30,548 nucleotides of DNA from an uncultured Bacteroidales bacterium (GTDB lineage Bacteria; Bacteroidota; Bacteroidia; Bacteroidales; UBA932): positions 1-30,548 of the forward strand of contig CAMOGR010000148.1 in the NCBI GenBank assembly GCA_946614205.1. Reading direction: 5' to 3'. Position 1 is the first letter of the stretch. The number at the start of each line of letters is the position of its first letter. Under the pieces are notes generated by a model, which worked only from the letters and a program-made list of their open reading frames with translations, made no database searches and had not been told where the DNA came from. Shown piece by piece: positions 6,882 through 16,329 of the stretch. The translations under genes were made by a program, and so were the position numbers.

Positions 6882-9494
6882 TCATATCCTTTCTGCACAA
6901 TCCGTTTGCAACCAGCCCTGACGGCCGTCGGAGAGCTCTACGTTGTTCCAGCCTCCGACCTCTTCAAGCACCTTCACTTTGGTGCCTTCGTGGAGTACGA
7001 AAAGGTTCACTCCGCTGCCTGGAGAACTCTTCACCTCGGCCACCGGAACGGTTATTACCGCATGGTCTGAGGTTCGGGCGTCGCTGCGCTGCCAAAAGGC
7101 GAAGCCGAGACTCAGCAACGAGCTGAGCAGCAGCACGATGCCGACGAAGAATCCGACCTTGCGGGACCTCCCTTCGGAGAGCAGGAAAAGCAGCAGCATG
7201 GCCAGCGTGCCGGCCAGGAAGACCAGGAACAGCACCGCCCATACGCCCGACGGCAGCAGCCAGCAAGCCTTGCGGCCCCATGCCTCCAGGAAGAATTCCG
7301 GCACCTCCTCGATGCGGTCCTGCAGCTGCGAACGTACGAACTCCAGATTGACGCGGGCGTCTTTGTTGGAAGGGTCGGACTTCAGTGCGCGTTCGTACCA
7401 GAGCACCGCGTGGGCGACGTCACCCCCCTTGTAGCAGGCTCCGCCTATGTTGTAGTAAAGTTCGCTGCTCTGCAGTCCGCCCTCGGCGATAGCCTGCCAG
7501 CTGGCGGCGGCCTCTTCCCATTGTTGGGCGGAATAGGCTTCCACGCCCCTGCGCCACAGAGAATCCGTATCCTGGGCTCCGGCCGGCAGAGAGACGGCGA
7601 GCAGCAGTGCCAGGACGGCGGCTCCTGCCGCGCCCGCAGTCTTGCGATGTACTTTTCCCATACTTGATTCGATTTCTGAAATCACCGCCACGGCGCCCTC
7701 GTAGTGGGCGTTCATGGCCTCATGGCCCTCGGAAGGGGCGTAACGTGCGAATTCGCAGGCATCCAGCAGCGCCGTGAAACGGTCTGCGAGCTCCTGTGCG
7801 GCTCCGGCCTCCACCAGCTTTTCGCTGATGTTCTCCTTGCTGAGGTCGGCCGCCTGGATGTTCAGCTTGTCGGAAACGAATCCCAGCAGGGCCTTGTGAA
7901 GTTCCTCGTAGAAAGCTGTATAGAGGTCTTTGTGCAGGAAGTCCCCTGCGAGCGACAGGCGCTTGCGGGCCATCTTGGCGGCTCCGCTGCGTCGGGTCAG
8001 GGCTACGTCGGCCCTTCTTGCCGCGTTCCTGCGGATTATGAAATACAAGGCCGCGGCGATTGCGCACAGGGCAGCCGCAATCAGCCAGAACAGGCCGGAA
8101 CCTGCGAAGAAGTATCCCTTGCGCGAGAAGGCGGGCTTGCCGGTGACGATGTACCGTATGTCGCTGCCGAGGTCCTTTACGTCCTTGCGGGAAGGATTGA
8201 CGATAAGCTGACCGCCGCTGGATGCCTGCTGGGTTTCGGCGCCCTTGGAGACCTTGAGCGGCATGCTTTCGCTGCGGAGCGTTACGAACTTGCCGCCGCT
8301 GGCGTCGTAGTAGCTGTACTCCACGGGCCCGAGCACGAAGTCGCCGTGGCTGCGCGGGATGAACGGATACTCGAAGGTCTTGCTGCCGCCGTCGCTGCTT
8401 GTCTTGATGTCGTAAACCTCGAAATCGGGAGGGAAATCGACCTTGGGAGCCTCCAGGAGCGATATGTTGCCCTTGCCGGAGATGGTGATGCGCAGAGTCC
8501 CCGCGTCGTGGGCGGCGAGGGAGTCACGCGACAGCGAAGCGTTCATGCGGAAGGAGCCGACTCCGCCTCCGAACGATGCGGGAGCGCCTGCCGGAATGCG
8601 CGAGACATGCACTTTGACTGCCGGGGTGCTGACCCGTTTGCGCACGGTGCGGTATTCGTCCTGGAAGAAACTGTCGAAGATACTGCCCGACGAAGCCCTG
8701 CGGTCGCGTACGTTGACGAGGCACACGAGCTCTGCGGGGTCGATGGTGAGCTCTCCCGACTGCTGCGGGATGAGCGTCCAGCTGCGGAGCACGGCGGCGT
8801 TGTAGATGCGGTCGCCGACGCTCTCGCGGCGGAATTCGATATTGGTGGGAGCCTGCACTTCCTGGCTCCAGAAGCCGTTGAAACTGGGGAAGCGGGCATC
8901 TTCGAAGCCGGCGATGTTCACCCGCTGGTACAGCTTGAGCGTGGCGCTGATGGTCTCTCCCACCACTGCCTTGTTCTTGCTCAGGTACAGGCGCATGAAG
9001 AGGTCTTCGCCCGACGGGGTGACGCTGCCTGCGCGTTCTTCCGCTCCGCCGTCCTGCTCCCTGCCGGAGCCGCCCTGGCTGCCGGACCCCTGGGAGCCCT
9101 GAGCGGCCCCGTTGGATACCACCTGGACGCTTACGCTCCGGGAACTGATGCGCTCGCCCTTCACCGTAGCCGTAGCCGCCGGCAGCTGGAAAGTGCCGGT
9201 GCTCTTCGGCATGAGCACGTATGTGTAAGTGGTCTGGGAAGTCTGAGTCTTCTTCCCGTTTACAATGCTGATTGAGGTCGAGGTGCCCTTCTGAGGCCCC
9301 CAGACCATCTGGAAGTCACCCGACGGTTCCCACTCGAACGACGACGGGCGGTGCTCCCCCTCGATGGTGAAAGTGATGTTGAACTGTTCGTCGAGCGCCA
9401 CGAGGTTCTGTACGTTCACTCCGATGGAGCTTTGTCCCAGAGCCTGCACGGCAAAGGCGGACAGGGATGCGAGTATAAGTAGTATGCGTCTCAT
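6882..9494 (-). CDS. batD-batE: Fused BatD-BatE protein of the Bat operon
   Basis: One uninterrupted frame encodes 870 residues covering two proteins that are normally separate. Residues 1-20 are a signal peptide, and 21-460 a periplasmic BatD-type beta-sandwich region with a Gly/Ser/Gln-rich linker at about 128-150. A membrane helix (463-487) and a cytoplasmic helical domain (490-610) follow. Then comes a BatE part: Met612, a basic stretch and a signal-peptide-like hydrophobic segment ending LPAGAQ (about 619-641), TPR repeats (643-720), two membrane helices (about 744-772 and 780-802) and an SH3-like domain (812-868). The true start is the ATG at 9494 (TAATG overlap with batC); an in-frame TTG six bases upstream is inside batC. 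Met612 (7661) could also start a separate 259-residue BatE. The Bat proteins are linked to aerotolerance and envelope stress; the exact function is unknown. Confidence 0.88.
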   Translation of the reverse strand: MRRILLILASLSAFAVQALGQSSIGVNVQNLVALDEQFNITFTIEGEHRPSSFEWEPSGDFQMVWGPQKGTSTSISIVNGKKTQTSQTTYTYVLMPKSTGTFQLPAATATVKGERISSRSVSVQVVSNGAAQGSQGSGSQGGSGREQDGGAEERAGSVTPSGEDLFMRLYLSKNKAVVGETISATLKLYQRVNIAGFEDARFPSFNGFWSQEVQAPTNIEFRRESVGDRIYNAAVLRSWTLIPQQSGELTIDPAELVCLVNVRDRRASSGSIFDSFFQDEYRTVRKRVSTPAVKVHVSRIPAGAPASFGGGVGSFRMNASLSRDSLAAHDAGTLRITISGKGNISLLEAPKVDFPPDFEVYDIKTSSDGGSKTFEYPFIPRSHGDFVLGPVEYSYYDASGGKFVTLRSESMPLKVSKGAETQQASSGGQLIVNPSRKDVKDLGSDIRYIVTGKPAFSRKGYFFAGSGLFWLIAAALCAIAAALYFIIRRNAARRADVALTRRSGAAKMARKRLSLAGDFLHKDLYTAFYEELHKALLGFVSDKLNIQAADLSKENISEKLVEAGAAQELADRFTALLDACEFARYAPSEGHEAMNAHYEGAVAVISEIESSMGKVHRKTAGAAGAAVLALLLAVSLPAGAQDTDSLWRRGVEAYSAQQWEEAAASWQAIAEGGLQSSELYYNIGGACYKGGDVAHAVLWYERALKSDPSNKDARVNLEFVRSQLQDRIEEVPEFFLEAWGRKACWLLPSGVWAVLFLVFLAGTLAMLLLFLLSEGRSRKVGFFVGIVLLLSSLLSLGFAFWQRSDARTSDHAVITVPVAEVKSSPGSGVNLFVLHEGTKVKVLEEVGGWNNVELSDGRQGWLQTDCAERI

Positions 9495-10276
9495 TACCAA
9501 TTCTTTTCTTTCTGACGGGATTTCAGGGCGGCGGCCTTTTCCTTGTTTACCTTGTCCTGGGTTTCCTTCTCCTTGGCCTGTATGGCCTGGAGCATCTGCT
9601 GGGCCTGCTGGGGAGATATCTTCTGCTCCTGCTGACCTTGCTGCTGCCGGGAATCCTGGTCCTGCGGCTGGTTCTGCTGATTATCCTGCTGCCGGTCCTG
9701 GTTGTCCTGCTGGTTGTTCTGGTCCTGCTGATTGTCCTGGTTCTGCTGATTGTCCTTGTTCTGCTGGTCCTGATTCTGCTGGTTGTCCTGATTGTCCTGG
9801 TCGTCCTGATTGTCGCCTCCGCCTCCGTTCTGTTGGTTCTGCAGCATCAGTTTGGCGTATATGTAGTTTTCCTTGGCGTCCAGGTCGTCCGGCGTCAACA
9901 GTAGAGCTTCGCGGAAAGCCTTCACGGCGGCTGCGTAGTCTTTCTTCTGCAGGGCCACGTCGCCGCTGTTGAAATGCCAGCTGGCTGCGTCAGGGCTCTG
10001 AGGCGCCACGTCCTTCACAGCCTGCAGCGCCTTCTGGGCGCCTTCCCAGTCCTGCTGGCGGTACAGGCTCGAAGCGAGGTCGTACTGACCGGCCACCGAC
10101 AGGGAATCCTTCAGGACGGCCTTGCGGTAGTCGATTTCAGCCTCCTTGTATTCCTGTTTAGCGAACTTGCGGTTGCCCGAGCGCACCTCGCGCCTGTCGG
10201 TCTGGGCGTGCAACGCCGCCGGAGCGCTCAGCAGCGCGGCAGCGGCAATCAGGCATATTATCGATATCCTTTTCAT
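9494..10276 (-). CDS. batC: BatC, periplasmic TPR protein with Gln/Asn/Asp-rich tail
   Basis: BatC is an exported TPR protein thought to scaffold the Bat complex. The 260 residues begin with a signal peptide (1-24, ending ALHAQ). TPR units cover about residues 33-145 (for example ASWHFNSGDVALQKKDYAAA and FREALLLTPDDLDAKENYIY). A low-complexity segment rich in Gln, Asn and Asp fills 146-217, followed by a charged helix rich in Lys and Glu. The ATG at 10276 overlaps the batB stop by four bases, and the TAA overlaps the batD ATG by one. The polar tract is longer and purer than a normal linker, but such tracts are known in BatC proteins. Confidence 0.88.
   Translation of the reverse strand: MKRISIICLIAAAALLSAPAALHAQTDRREVRSGNRKFAKQEYKEAEIDYRKAVLKDSLSVAGQYDLASSLYRQQDWEGAQKALQAVKDVAPQSPDAASWHFNSGDVALQKKDYAAAVKAFREALLLTPDDLDAKENYIYAKLMLQNQQNGGGGDNQDDQDNQDNQQNQDQQNKDNQQNQDNQQDQNNQQDNQDRQQDNQQNQPQDQDSRQQQGQQEQKISPQQAQQMLQAIQAKEKETQDKVNKEKAAALKSRQKEKNW
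9626..9841 (-). repeat. Low-complexity Gln/Asn/Asp coding tract in batC
   Basis: The plus strand shows many copies of ctgctg, ttgtcctg and gttctgctg, encoding residues 146-217 of BatC, almost only Gln, Asn and Asp. It is a degenerate triplet and six-base repeat, prone to slippage. It also produces a false hydrophobic Leu/Val frame on the plus strand. Confidence 0.8.
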
Positions 10277-11274
10277 TTGAACAGGCTCTTTCTGTGTTTC
10301 CTCTCGCCTATGAGCATCTCCAGCACGAGCAGCGCTGCAGCGGCTCCGAGGAAATACATGAACAATTCGTCATATTCTTCGAACACGATGGAGCTGTAGC
10401 GTTCCGCCTCCATCTTCTTTATGTCGTCCACGATGGGGGAGAGGCCGAACTCCTCGTTGCCGGCGTGTACGTAGGCCCCGCCGCCCTCCTGGGCCATCTT
10501 GCGGAGCGTGCCCTCGTCGAGCCGGGTGACCACTATGTTGCCGTCGCTGTCTTTCAGCAGGCCTCCTTCCATGGGGATGGGCTGACCCTGCTGGGAGCCG
10601 ACGCCGATGGTGTATACCTTGATGCCCAGCTCTGCAGCCTGGCGGGCGGCGTCCACGGCATCGTCCTCGTGGTTCTCGCCGTCGGTTATCACTATGATTG
10701 CACGGCTCTTCTCGCTCTGGGCGCTGAAGCTCTTCATGGCGGTGCGTACGGCATCTCCGATTGCCGTGCCCTGCACCGGTACCGAACCGGTGTCGATGTT
10801 GCCGAGGAACATCTTTGCCGACACGTAGTCGGTTGTGATGGGGAGCTGCACGAACGAAGTTCCGGCGAAGATTATCAGGCCGATGCGGTCTCCTGCCAGA
10901 CGGTCCACGACGCGCGAGATTGCCAGTTTGGCCCTGTCGAGCCTGGAAGGGGAGTAGTCCTGGGCGAGCATCGAATTGGAGACGTCCAGGCAAATCATGA
11001 TTTCCGCGCCCTTGGCTTCGTGTTCCTTGAGCTTGGCGCCCATCTGCGGACGGGCGATGCCGATGGTGAACAACAGCCATGCGAGGGAGAATACGACTGT
11101 GCGCACCCAGCCCTTTGCGCCCGACCAGGACGGCATGAGGGAGCGTACGAGAGTCTCGTCGCCGAATCGGCGTATTCTTTTGGTCCTCAGCGCTCTGAGT
11201 ATCCCGTATGCGATGGGGAATACGGGTACGAGCAGCAGCAGCCAAAGGTATGCGGGAGAGGCAAAGTACAACAT
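10273..11274 (-). CDS. batB: BatB, membrane-anchored VWA domain protein
   Basis: BatB is a von Willebrand factor A domain protein anchored in the inner membrane. The 333 residues have two N-terminal membrane segments (about 8-27 and 58-73), a VWA domain with the MIDAS motif DVSNS (97-101) and a later VITDGEN, and a C-terminal membrane helix (about 306-321) followed by basic residues. Metal-dependent ligand binding through MIDAS is expected from the family. The gene overlaps batA by one base and batC by four. It is the second of two adjacent VWA genes and probably arose by an old duplication, as in other Bat operons. Confidence 0.92.
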   Translation of the reverse strand: MLYFASPAYLWLLLLVPVFPIAYGILRALRTKRIRRFGDETLVRSLMPSWSGAKGWVRTVVFSLAWLLFTIGIARPQMGAKLKEHEAKGAEIMICLDVSNSMLAQDYSPSRLDRAKLAISRVVDRLAGDRIGLIIFAGTSFVQLPITTDYVSAKMFLGNIDTGSVPVQGTAIGDAVRTAMKSFSAQSEKSRAIIVITDGENHEDDAVDAARQAAELGIKVYTIGVGSQQGQPIPMEGGLLKDSDGNIVVTRLDEGTLRKMAQEGGGAYVHAGNEEFGLSPIVDDIKKMEAERYSSIVFEEYDELFMYFLGAAAALLVLEMLIGERKHRKSLFK

Positions 11275-12257
11275 TACGGCATCCTCCTTATAAGCAGTCC
11301 GGCAAGCAGTTCAAGCAGCAGGCAGATGAGCGCTGCAAGCGCATACCGGCCGAACAGTTCTTTGTACACGGGGAAGCTGTCCACGGTGGTGCGGGCCTTC
11401 TCCATCTTGTTGATTTCGGAATAGATTTCCGACAGCTTGGTGTTGTCGGTGGCGCGGAAATAGCGGCCTCCGGTGGCCTCGGCGATACCCTTGAGCAGGT
11501 CTTCGTCTATTTCCACCTTCATCTGCTGCATCTCTACGCCCCAGGGTGTCACGACGGGGTACGGAGCCATTCCGTTGGCTCCCACGCCGATGGTGTAAAC
11601 CCGTACGCCGTAAGTCTTTGCGATTTCTGCAGCGGTCTGCGGGGCAATCTCTCCGGAGTTGTTCACGCCGTCGGTGAGCAGTATCACCACGCGGCTCTTG
11701 GCGTCGGAATCTTTCATGCGGGCCACGGCGGTGGCGAGCCCGTTTCCAATGGCGGTGCCGTCTTCAATCAGCCCTGTCTGCACCTCCTTCATGAGGTTGA
11801 TGAGGGTGGCGCGGTCGGTCGTAAGCGGGCACTGGGTGTAGCTCTCGCCGGCAAATACCACTATCGCCATGCGGTCCGAGGGCCTCTGGGCAATGAATTC
11901 TATTGCGATGTCCTTGGCGGCGCTGATGCGGTCGGGCTTGAAGTCCCGGGCCAGCATACTGGTCGAAACGTCCATGGCGAACGCGATGTCGATGCCCTCG
12001 GTGTCGATGTGCTCGACCTCCGAACTCGAACGGGGCCTTGCGATCGCGAGCACGATCAGTACGAGCGCTGCCGTGCGGAGTACGAACGGCAGATGCCTGA
12101 GCACGGCAAGGACGCCTGAGCCTCCGCTCGTCCAGGGAGACGAGGAGGAGACGCGCAGATGGGGCCTCCGGTCCGTCAGTTCCATCCACAGGTAGTGGAC
12201 GACGAGAAGCGCCGGAACGGCCAGCAGCCACAGCAGGGCGGGATATTCGAAGTACAT
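11274..12257 (-). CDS. batA: BatA, membrane-anchored VWA domain protein
   Basis: BatA is the first VWA-domain protein of the Bat group. The 327 residues carry N-terminal membrane segments (about 5-24 and 56-73), a VWA domain with MIDAS residues DVSTS (96-100), a TTDR loop and LLTDGVN, and a C-terminal membrane helix (about 303-323). It shares the layout and many motifs of BatB (IARP before the VWA domain, AQD or ARD after MIDAS). It overlaps the preceding DUF4381-like gene and the following batB gene by one base each (TAATG). Confidence 0.92.
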   Translation of the reverse strand: MYFEYPALLWLLAVPALLVVHYLWMELTDRRPHLRVSSSSPWTSGGSGVLAVLRHLPFVLRTAALVLIVLAIARPRSSSEVEHIDTEGIDIAFAMDVSTSMLARDFKPDRISAAKDIAIEFIAQRPSDRMAIVVFAGESYTQCPLTTDRATLINLMKEVQTGLIEDGTAIGNGLATAVARMKDSDAKSRVVILLTDGVNNSGEIAPQTAAEIAKTYGVRVYTIGVGANGMAPYPVVTPWGVEMQQMKVEIDEDLLKGIAEATGGRYFRATDNTKLSEIYSEINKMEKARTTVDSFPVYKELFGRYALAALICLLLELLAGLLIRRMP

Positions 12258-13252
12258 TATTCGTCACCGGCCTCCTCTCCGGAGACCTCCTTTTCGAGGT
12301 CGGTCTGATAGGTGGTTGTAACGAAACTCACCGCCAGCGGCAGTGCCTTTGCGTTGTCGGCGTCTGAAACTATGTGCTTGGCGAATTTCACGAAGTCGGC
12401 AGTCTCGAAGAGCTCCTTGAGCGACAGGTACATTTCCGGCGTGATGTCCTCCTCGCCCTTGAGCGCTGCGAAGAGCTCGGCCGTGGTCATTTCGGGAGCG
12501 TCCACTCCCCAGCGGTCGTCTATGTAGAACTTCAGGGCGTCGGTGATGCCGGAGTAGAAGGCCTTCTGCTTTTCGGGAGCCCAGTATTTGTCGGAACGAT
12601 ACTTGTCCAGCTCGCGCAGGGCCACAATGTAGGCGGGGTCCTTGGGCTTGCCGGCCTCCTCCCTGCGCTTGCGCGCTCGCACAATCAGCCATATCGCCAG
12701 TGCGACCAGGGCCGCGGCAGCGAGACCTCCGAGCAGCCAGGGGAGCACCTCCGCGAAAGTGACGGGGTAGCCTATCTGTCCCTTGATGTCGTGTATCTCG
12801 AAAGTGGCCGTATCCACCGGCATGGTCTTGACTTCCATTTCTATCCCTTTGAATATCAGGGTGTCCGTCTTGCCGTCGGAGGTGCGGAGTACGGGGATGT
12901 CGGGCAGCAGGTATTTACCTTCCTCGAAGGGCGCGACAATTATGGAGGCGTTCAGGTCGAAGCCGCGGCCGGCAGCCTTGCGGGCGGCTTTGGCATTGCG
13001 GGAATGAATGGTGCGGCCTCCAACCAGGGTGTCGAGCTGCCAGTCTCCGATAATGGCGAGGGTGTCGCCGGAGAACTGCTGGATCTGCGGCAGGGCGAAG
13101 GTGTCACCGTCCCGCAGGCCCTCCAGGGTGACGCCGTAGCGCAGCTGGTCTGCGATGAGTATCGAATCGCGTTTCTGAATCTGCGTAAGCGCGGCATTTC
13201 CTGCCGGAACGACGTCCAGAAGCGCAGCGAGTATGATTGCAAGAAGTTTCAT
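12257..13252 (-). CDS. Bat-operon membrane protein, DUF4381-like
   Basis: The function is unknown; proteins like this sit between the DUF58 and batA genes in many Bat operons. I place the start at the ATG at 13252, which overlaps the DUF58 stop as ATGA and gives a plausible signal peptide (MKLLAIILAALLDVVPAGNA). A longer in-frame start at 13372 would run back through the DUF58 gene. The 331 residues comprise a periplasmic beta-rich part (about 21-165), one membrane helix (about 168-192) with a basic stop-transfer stretch, and a cytoplasmic helical domain (205-320) with AYIVALRELDKYRSDKYW and FYIDDRWGVDAPEMTTAEL. The DUF4381 assignment rests on this layout and on context. Confidence 0.82.
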   Translation of the reverse strand: MKLLAIILAALLDVVPAGNAALTQIQKRDSILIADQLRYGVTLEGLRDGDTFALPQIQQFSGDTLAIIGDWQLDTLVGGRTIHSRNAKAARKAAGRGFDLNASIIVAPFEEGKYLLPDIPVLRTSDGKTDTLIFKGIEMEVKTMPVDTATFEIHDIKGQIGYPVTFAEVLPWLLGGLAAAALVALAIWLIVRARKRREEAGKPKDPAYIVALRELDKYRSDKYWAPEKQKAFYSGITDALKFYIDDRWGVDAPEMTTAELFAALKGEEDITPEMYLSLKELFETADFVKFAKHIVSDADNAKALPLAVSFVTTTYQTDLEKEVSGEEAGDE

Positions 13253-14130
13253 TTGTGGGCGAACAGGGTCATCAGGCCCTTGACATAGTCTGAATCGGTG
13301 GCTATTTCCACGCTGTCTATCTGATACTTGTTGAGAAGTTTCTCCTCCTTCGCGCCGAGATTCTCGAACCACTGCGAGTAGCTGCGGCGTACGCGTGCCG
13401 AATCGGTGTTAATCCACGCTCCCCGGCCGGTTTCCGCATCCTTGATGTGTACCAGGCCTACGGGCACGAGCGTCCTTTCGCGGGGGTCGCGGACTTTGAT
13501 GACGGAGATGTCATGCCTGCCTGCCGCCACCTTGAGGGCCTCTTCGTAGCGGGGCGCACCGCTGCTGTCAGCGTCAATCATGTCGCTGAGTATGAATGCG
13601 GTACACTTCTTCTTGATGGCGTTGGTGAGGAACCTGACTGCTCCGCTGATGTCGGTGCCGTCGCTGCTCGGCTCCAGCTGCAGCATTTCCCTAATAATAT
13701 GAAGGAGGTGGCTGCGGCCCTTCCCCGGCGGGATGAATTTTTCTATCCTGTCGCTGAAGAACAGGGCGCCGACCTTGTCGTTGTTGAGGATTGCGCTGAA
13801 ACTCAGCACCGCCGCTATTTCGGCTATCCTTTCGCGCTTGGTCTGGCCCTGCGTTCCGAACAGTCCCGAACGGCTTACGTCCACGAGCAGGACGACGGTG
13901 AGCTCGCGCTCCTCTTCGAAGACCTTGACGTAAGGGGCTCTCAGGCGCGCAGTGACGTTCCAGTCCATGCTGCGTACGTCGTCGCCCCACTGGTACTCGC
14001 GCACTTCGCTGAACGCCATTCCGCGGCCCTTGAAGGCCGAATGGTATTCGCCCGCGAATATCTGGTGCGAGAGCGCCTTGGTCTTTATCTCAATCTTGCG
14101 GACCTTCTTTATCAGTTCTTCCGTTGTCAT
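13249..14130 (-). CDS. DUF58 domain (VWA-like) protein of the Bat operon
   Basis: DUF58 proteins are VWA-like cytoplasmic partners of MoxR ATPases. The 293 residues contain the DUF58 signature, FKGRGMAFSEVREYQWGDD at about 33-51 followed by SMDWNVTAR at 54-62. A MIDAS-like DVSRS follows at 84-88, and the C-terminal half has the ILSDMID strand. It has no membrane segment. The start lies 12 bases after the moxR stop, and the stop overlaps the next gene as ATGA. Chaperone-like metal insertion or complex remodelling with MoxR is the usual proposal, unproven. Confidence 0.92.
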   Translation of the reverse strand: MTTEELIKKVRKIEIKTKALSHQIFAGEYHSAFKGRGMAFSEVREYQWGDDVRSMDWNVTARLRAPYVKVFEEERELTVVLLVDVSRSGLFGTQGQTKRERIAEIAAVLSFSAILNNDKVGALFFSDRIEKFIPPGKGRSHLLHIIREMLQLEPSSDGTDISGAVRFLTNAIKKKCTAFILSDMIDADSSGAPRYEEALKVAAGRHDISVIKVRDPRERTLVPVGLVHIKDAETGRGAWINTDSARVRRSYSQWFENLGAKEEKLLNKYQIDSVEIATDSDYVKGLMTLFAHK

Positions 14131-14142
14131 GGCATCCCATCG

Positions 14143-15135
<993 letters not shown>

Positions 15136-15209
15136 ATAGTGTTTTGTTTCGTGTGCATTATGTGCGCAGCAGATTATGCAAAAAATGTGCCCGCCGCCGA
15201 CAAAATAAA

Positions 15210-15241
15210 TTCTGATTATTCCGGCCGATTGCTTATCTTTG
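15210..15241 (+). promoter_or_regulatory. Promoter of prfB
   Basis: The -7 box TATCTTTG (15234-15241) matches TAnnTTTG exactly. A TTCTG word at 15210-15214 lies 19 bases upstream and approximates the -33 TTTG. The prfB ATG is 17 bases downstream of the -7 box, so the leader would be very short, about 11 bases. Confidence 0.65.
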
Positions 15242-15258
15242 CAGATTCAGTAAGCTGT

Positions 15259-16326
15259 ATGATTAACCAAGACCAGATAAAAGAGCTGTCGGCCCGCGTG
15301 CAGGCGCTCGGCAAATACCTCAAGATAGACGAAAAACGCTCGGATGTCGCTTCCCGCGAGGCCCGGACCCTCGCCCCCGGCTTCTGGGACGACCCCAAGG
15401 CGGCCGAGGCCTTTCTCAAGGAGGTGAATTCCGTCAAGTTCTGGCTCACCGCCTACGACGCCCTCTGCTCGAAGCTCGATGACCTGGAAGTCCTTGCCGA
15501 ACTCGACCCTGAGGGGCCCGATACCGACGCTGCGTACGCCGATGCCCTCAGGGCCTTGGAAGACCTGGAATTCAAGAACATGCTCGGCGCGGAAGGCGAC
15601 AATCTCGGCGCCGTGCTCACGATAAACTCCGGCGCCGGCGGCACCGAGGCCAACGACTGGAGCGCCATGCTCATGCGCATGTACCTCCGCTGGGGCGAGC
15701 GCAACGGTTACAAGATGACCACCACCGAGCTCATCGAGGGCGACGAGGCCGGCATCAAGTCCTGCACCATACAGTTCGAGGGCGATTTCGCATACGGCTA
15801 CCTCAAGGCCGAATCCGGCGTCCACCGCCTCGTGCGCCTTTCTCCCTTCAACGCCCAGGGCAAGCGTCAGACCACGTTCAGCAGCGTCTTCGTGTATCCG
15901 CTTGTGGACGACAGCATCAACATAGAAATCAATCCTTCCGACATAGAGTGGGACACCTTCCGCAGCGGCGGCCACGGCGGCCAGAACGTCAACAAGGTGG
16001 AGACCGGAGTGCGCGTACGCCACATTCCTACCGGCATCACCGTCGAGAACACGGAAACCCGCTCCCAGCAGGACAACAGGCAGCGGGCCTTGCTGATTCT
16101 CAAGTCGCGTCTGTACGACATAGAGCTCAAGAAACGCCAGGAAAAGCAGGCCGAGCTCGAAGGCCAGAAGAAACGCATCGAATGGGGCAGCCAGATCCGC
16201 TCCTACGTGCTGCACCCTTATCGCATGGTCAAGGACCTGCGCACCGGCCTCGAGACCGCCGACACCCAGGGAGTCCTGGACGGCGACCTTAACGCCTTCA
16301 TGAAAGAATTCCTAATGCAACAATAA
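15259..16326 (+). CDS. prfB: Peptide chain release factor 2
   Basis: RF2 ends translation at UGA and UAA codons. The 355 residues carry the anticodon-like tripeptide SPF (195-197) and the catalytic GGQ (240-242) within SGGHGGQNVNKVETG. Start choice: the ATG at 15259 lies directly after a promoter; the frame is open far upstream, but that part runs antisense through moxR and DUF58. The E. coli-type autoregulatory site, a UGA in the CUUUGA slippery context near codon 26, is absent: the matching region (LGKYLKID, residues 17-24) reads straight through. This gene therefore does not use the classical programmed frameshift. The fumarase gene starts 3 bases after its stop. Confidence 0.95.
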   Translation: MINQDQIKELSARVQALGKYLKIDEKRSDVASREARTLAPGFWDDPKAAEAFLKEVNSVKFWLTAYDALCSKLDDLEVLAELDPEGPDTDAAYADALRALEDLEFKNMLGAEGDNLGAVLTINSGAGGTEANDWSAMLMRMYLRWGERNGYKMTTTELIEGDEAGIKSCTIQFEGDFAYGYLKAESGVHRLVRLSPFNAQGKRQTTFSSVFVYPLVDDSINIEINPSDIEWDTFRSGGHGGQNVNKVETGVRVRHIPTGITVENTETRSQQDNRQRALLILKSRLYDIELKKRQEKQAELEGQKKRIEWGSQIRSYVLHPYRMVKDLRTGLETADTQGVLDGDLNAFMKEFLMQQ

Positions 16327-16329
16327 AAT

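Noticed and set aside
6074..7126. 350-residue plus-strand open frame across exbB and the batD-batE end
   Set aside because: It runs antisense to exbB, through a promoter and into the BatE region; composition is not protein-like.
9495..9500. TTG start for batD six bases upstream of the ATG
   Set aside because: It would lie inside the batC end; the ATG at 9494 forms the TAATG overlap typical of this operon.
9638..9904. 88-residue Leu/Val-rich plus-strand frame that looks like a membrane protein
   Set aside because: It is the antisense frame of the BatC Gln/Asn repeat; the hydrophobicity comes from ctg/gtc triplets.
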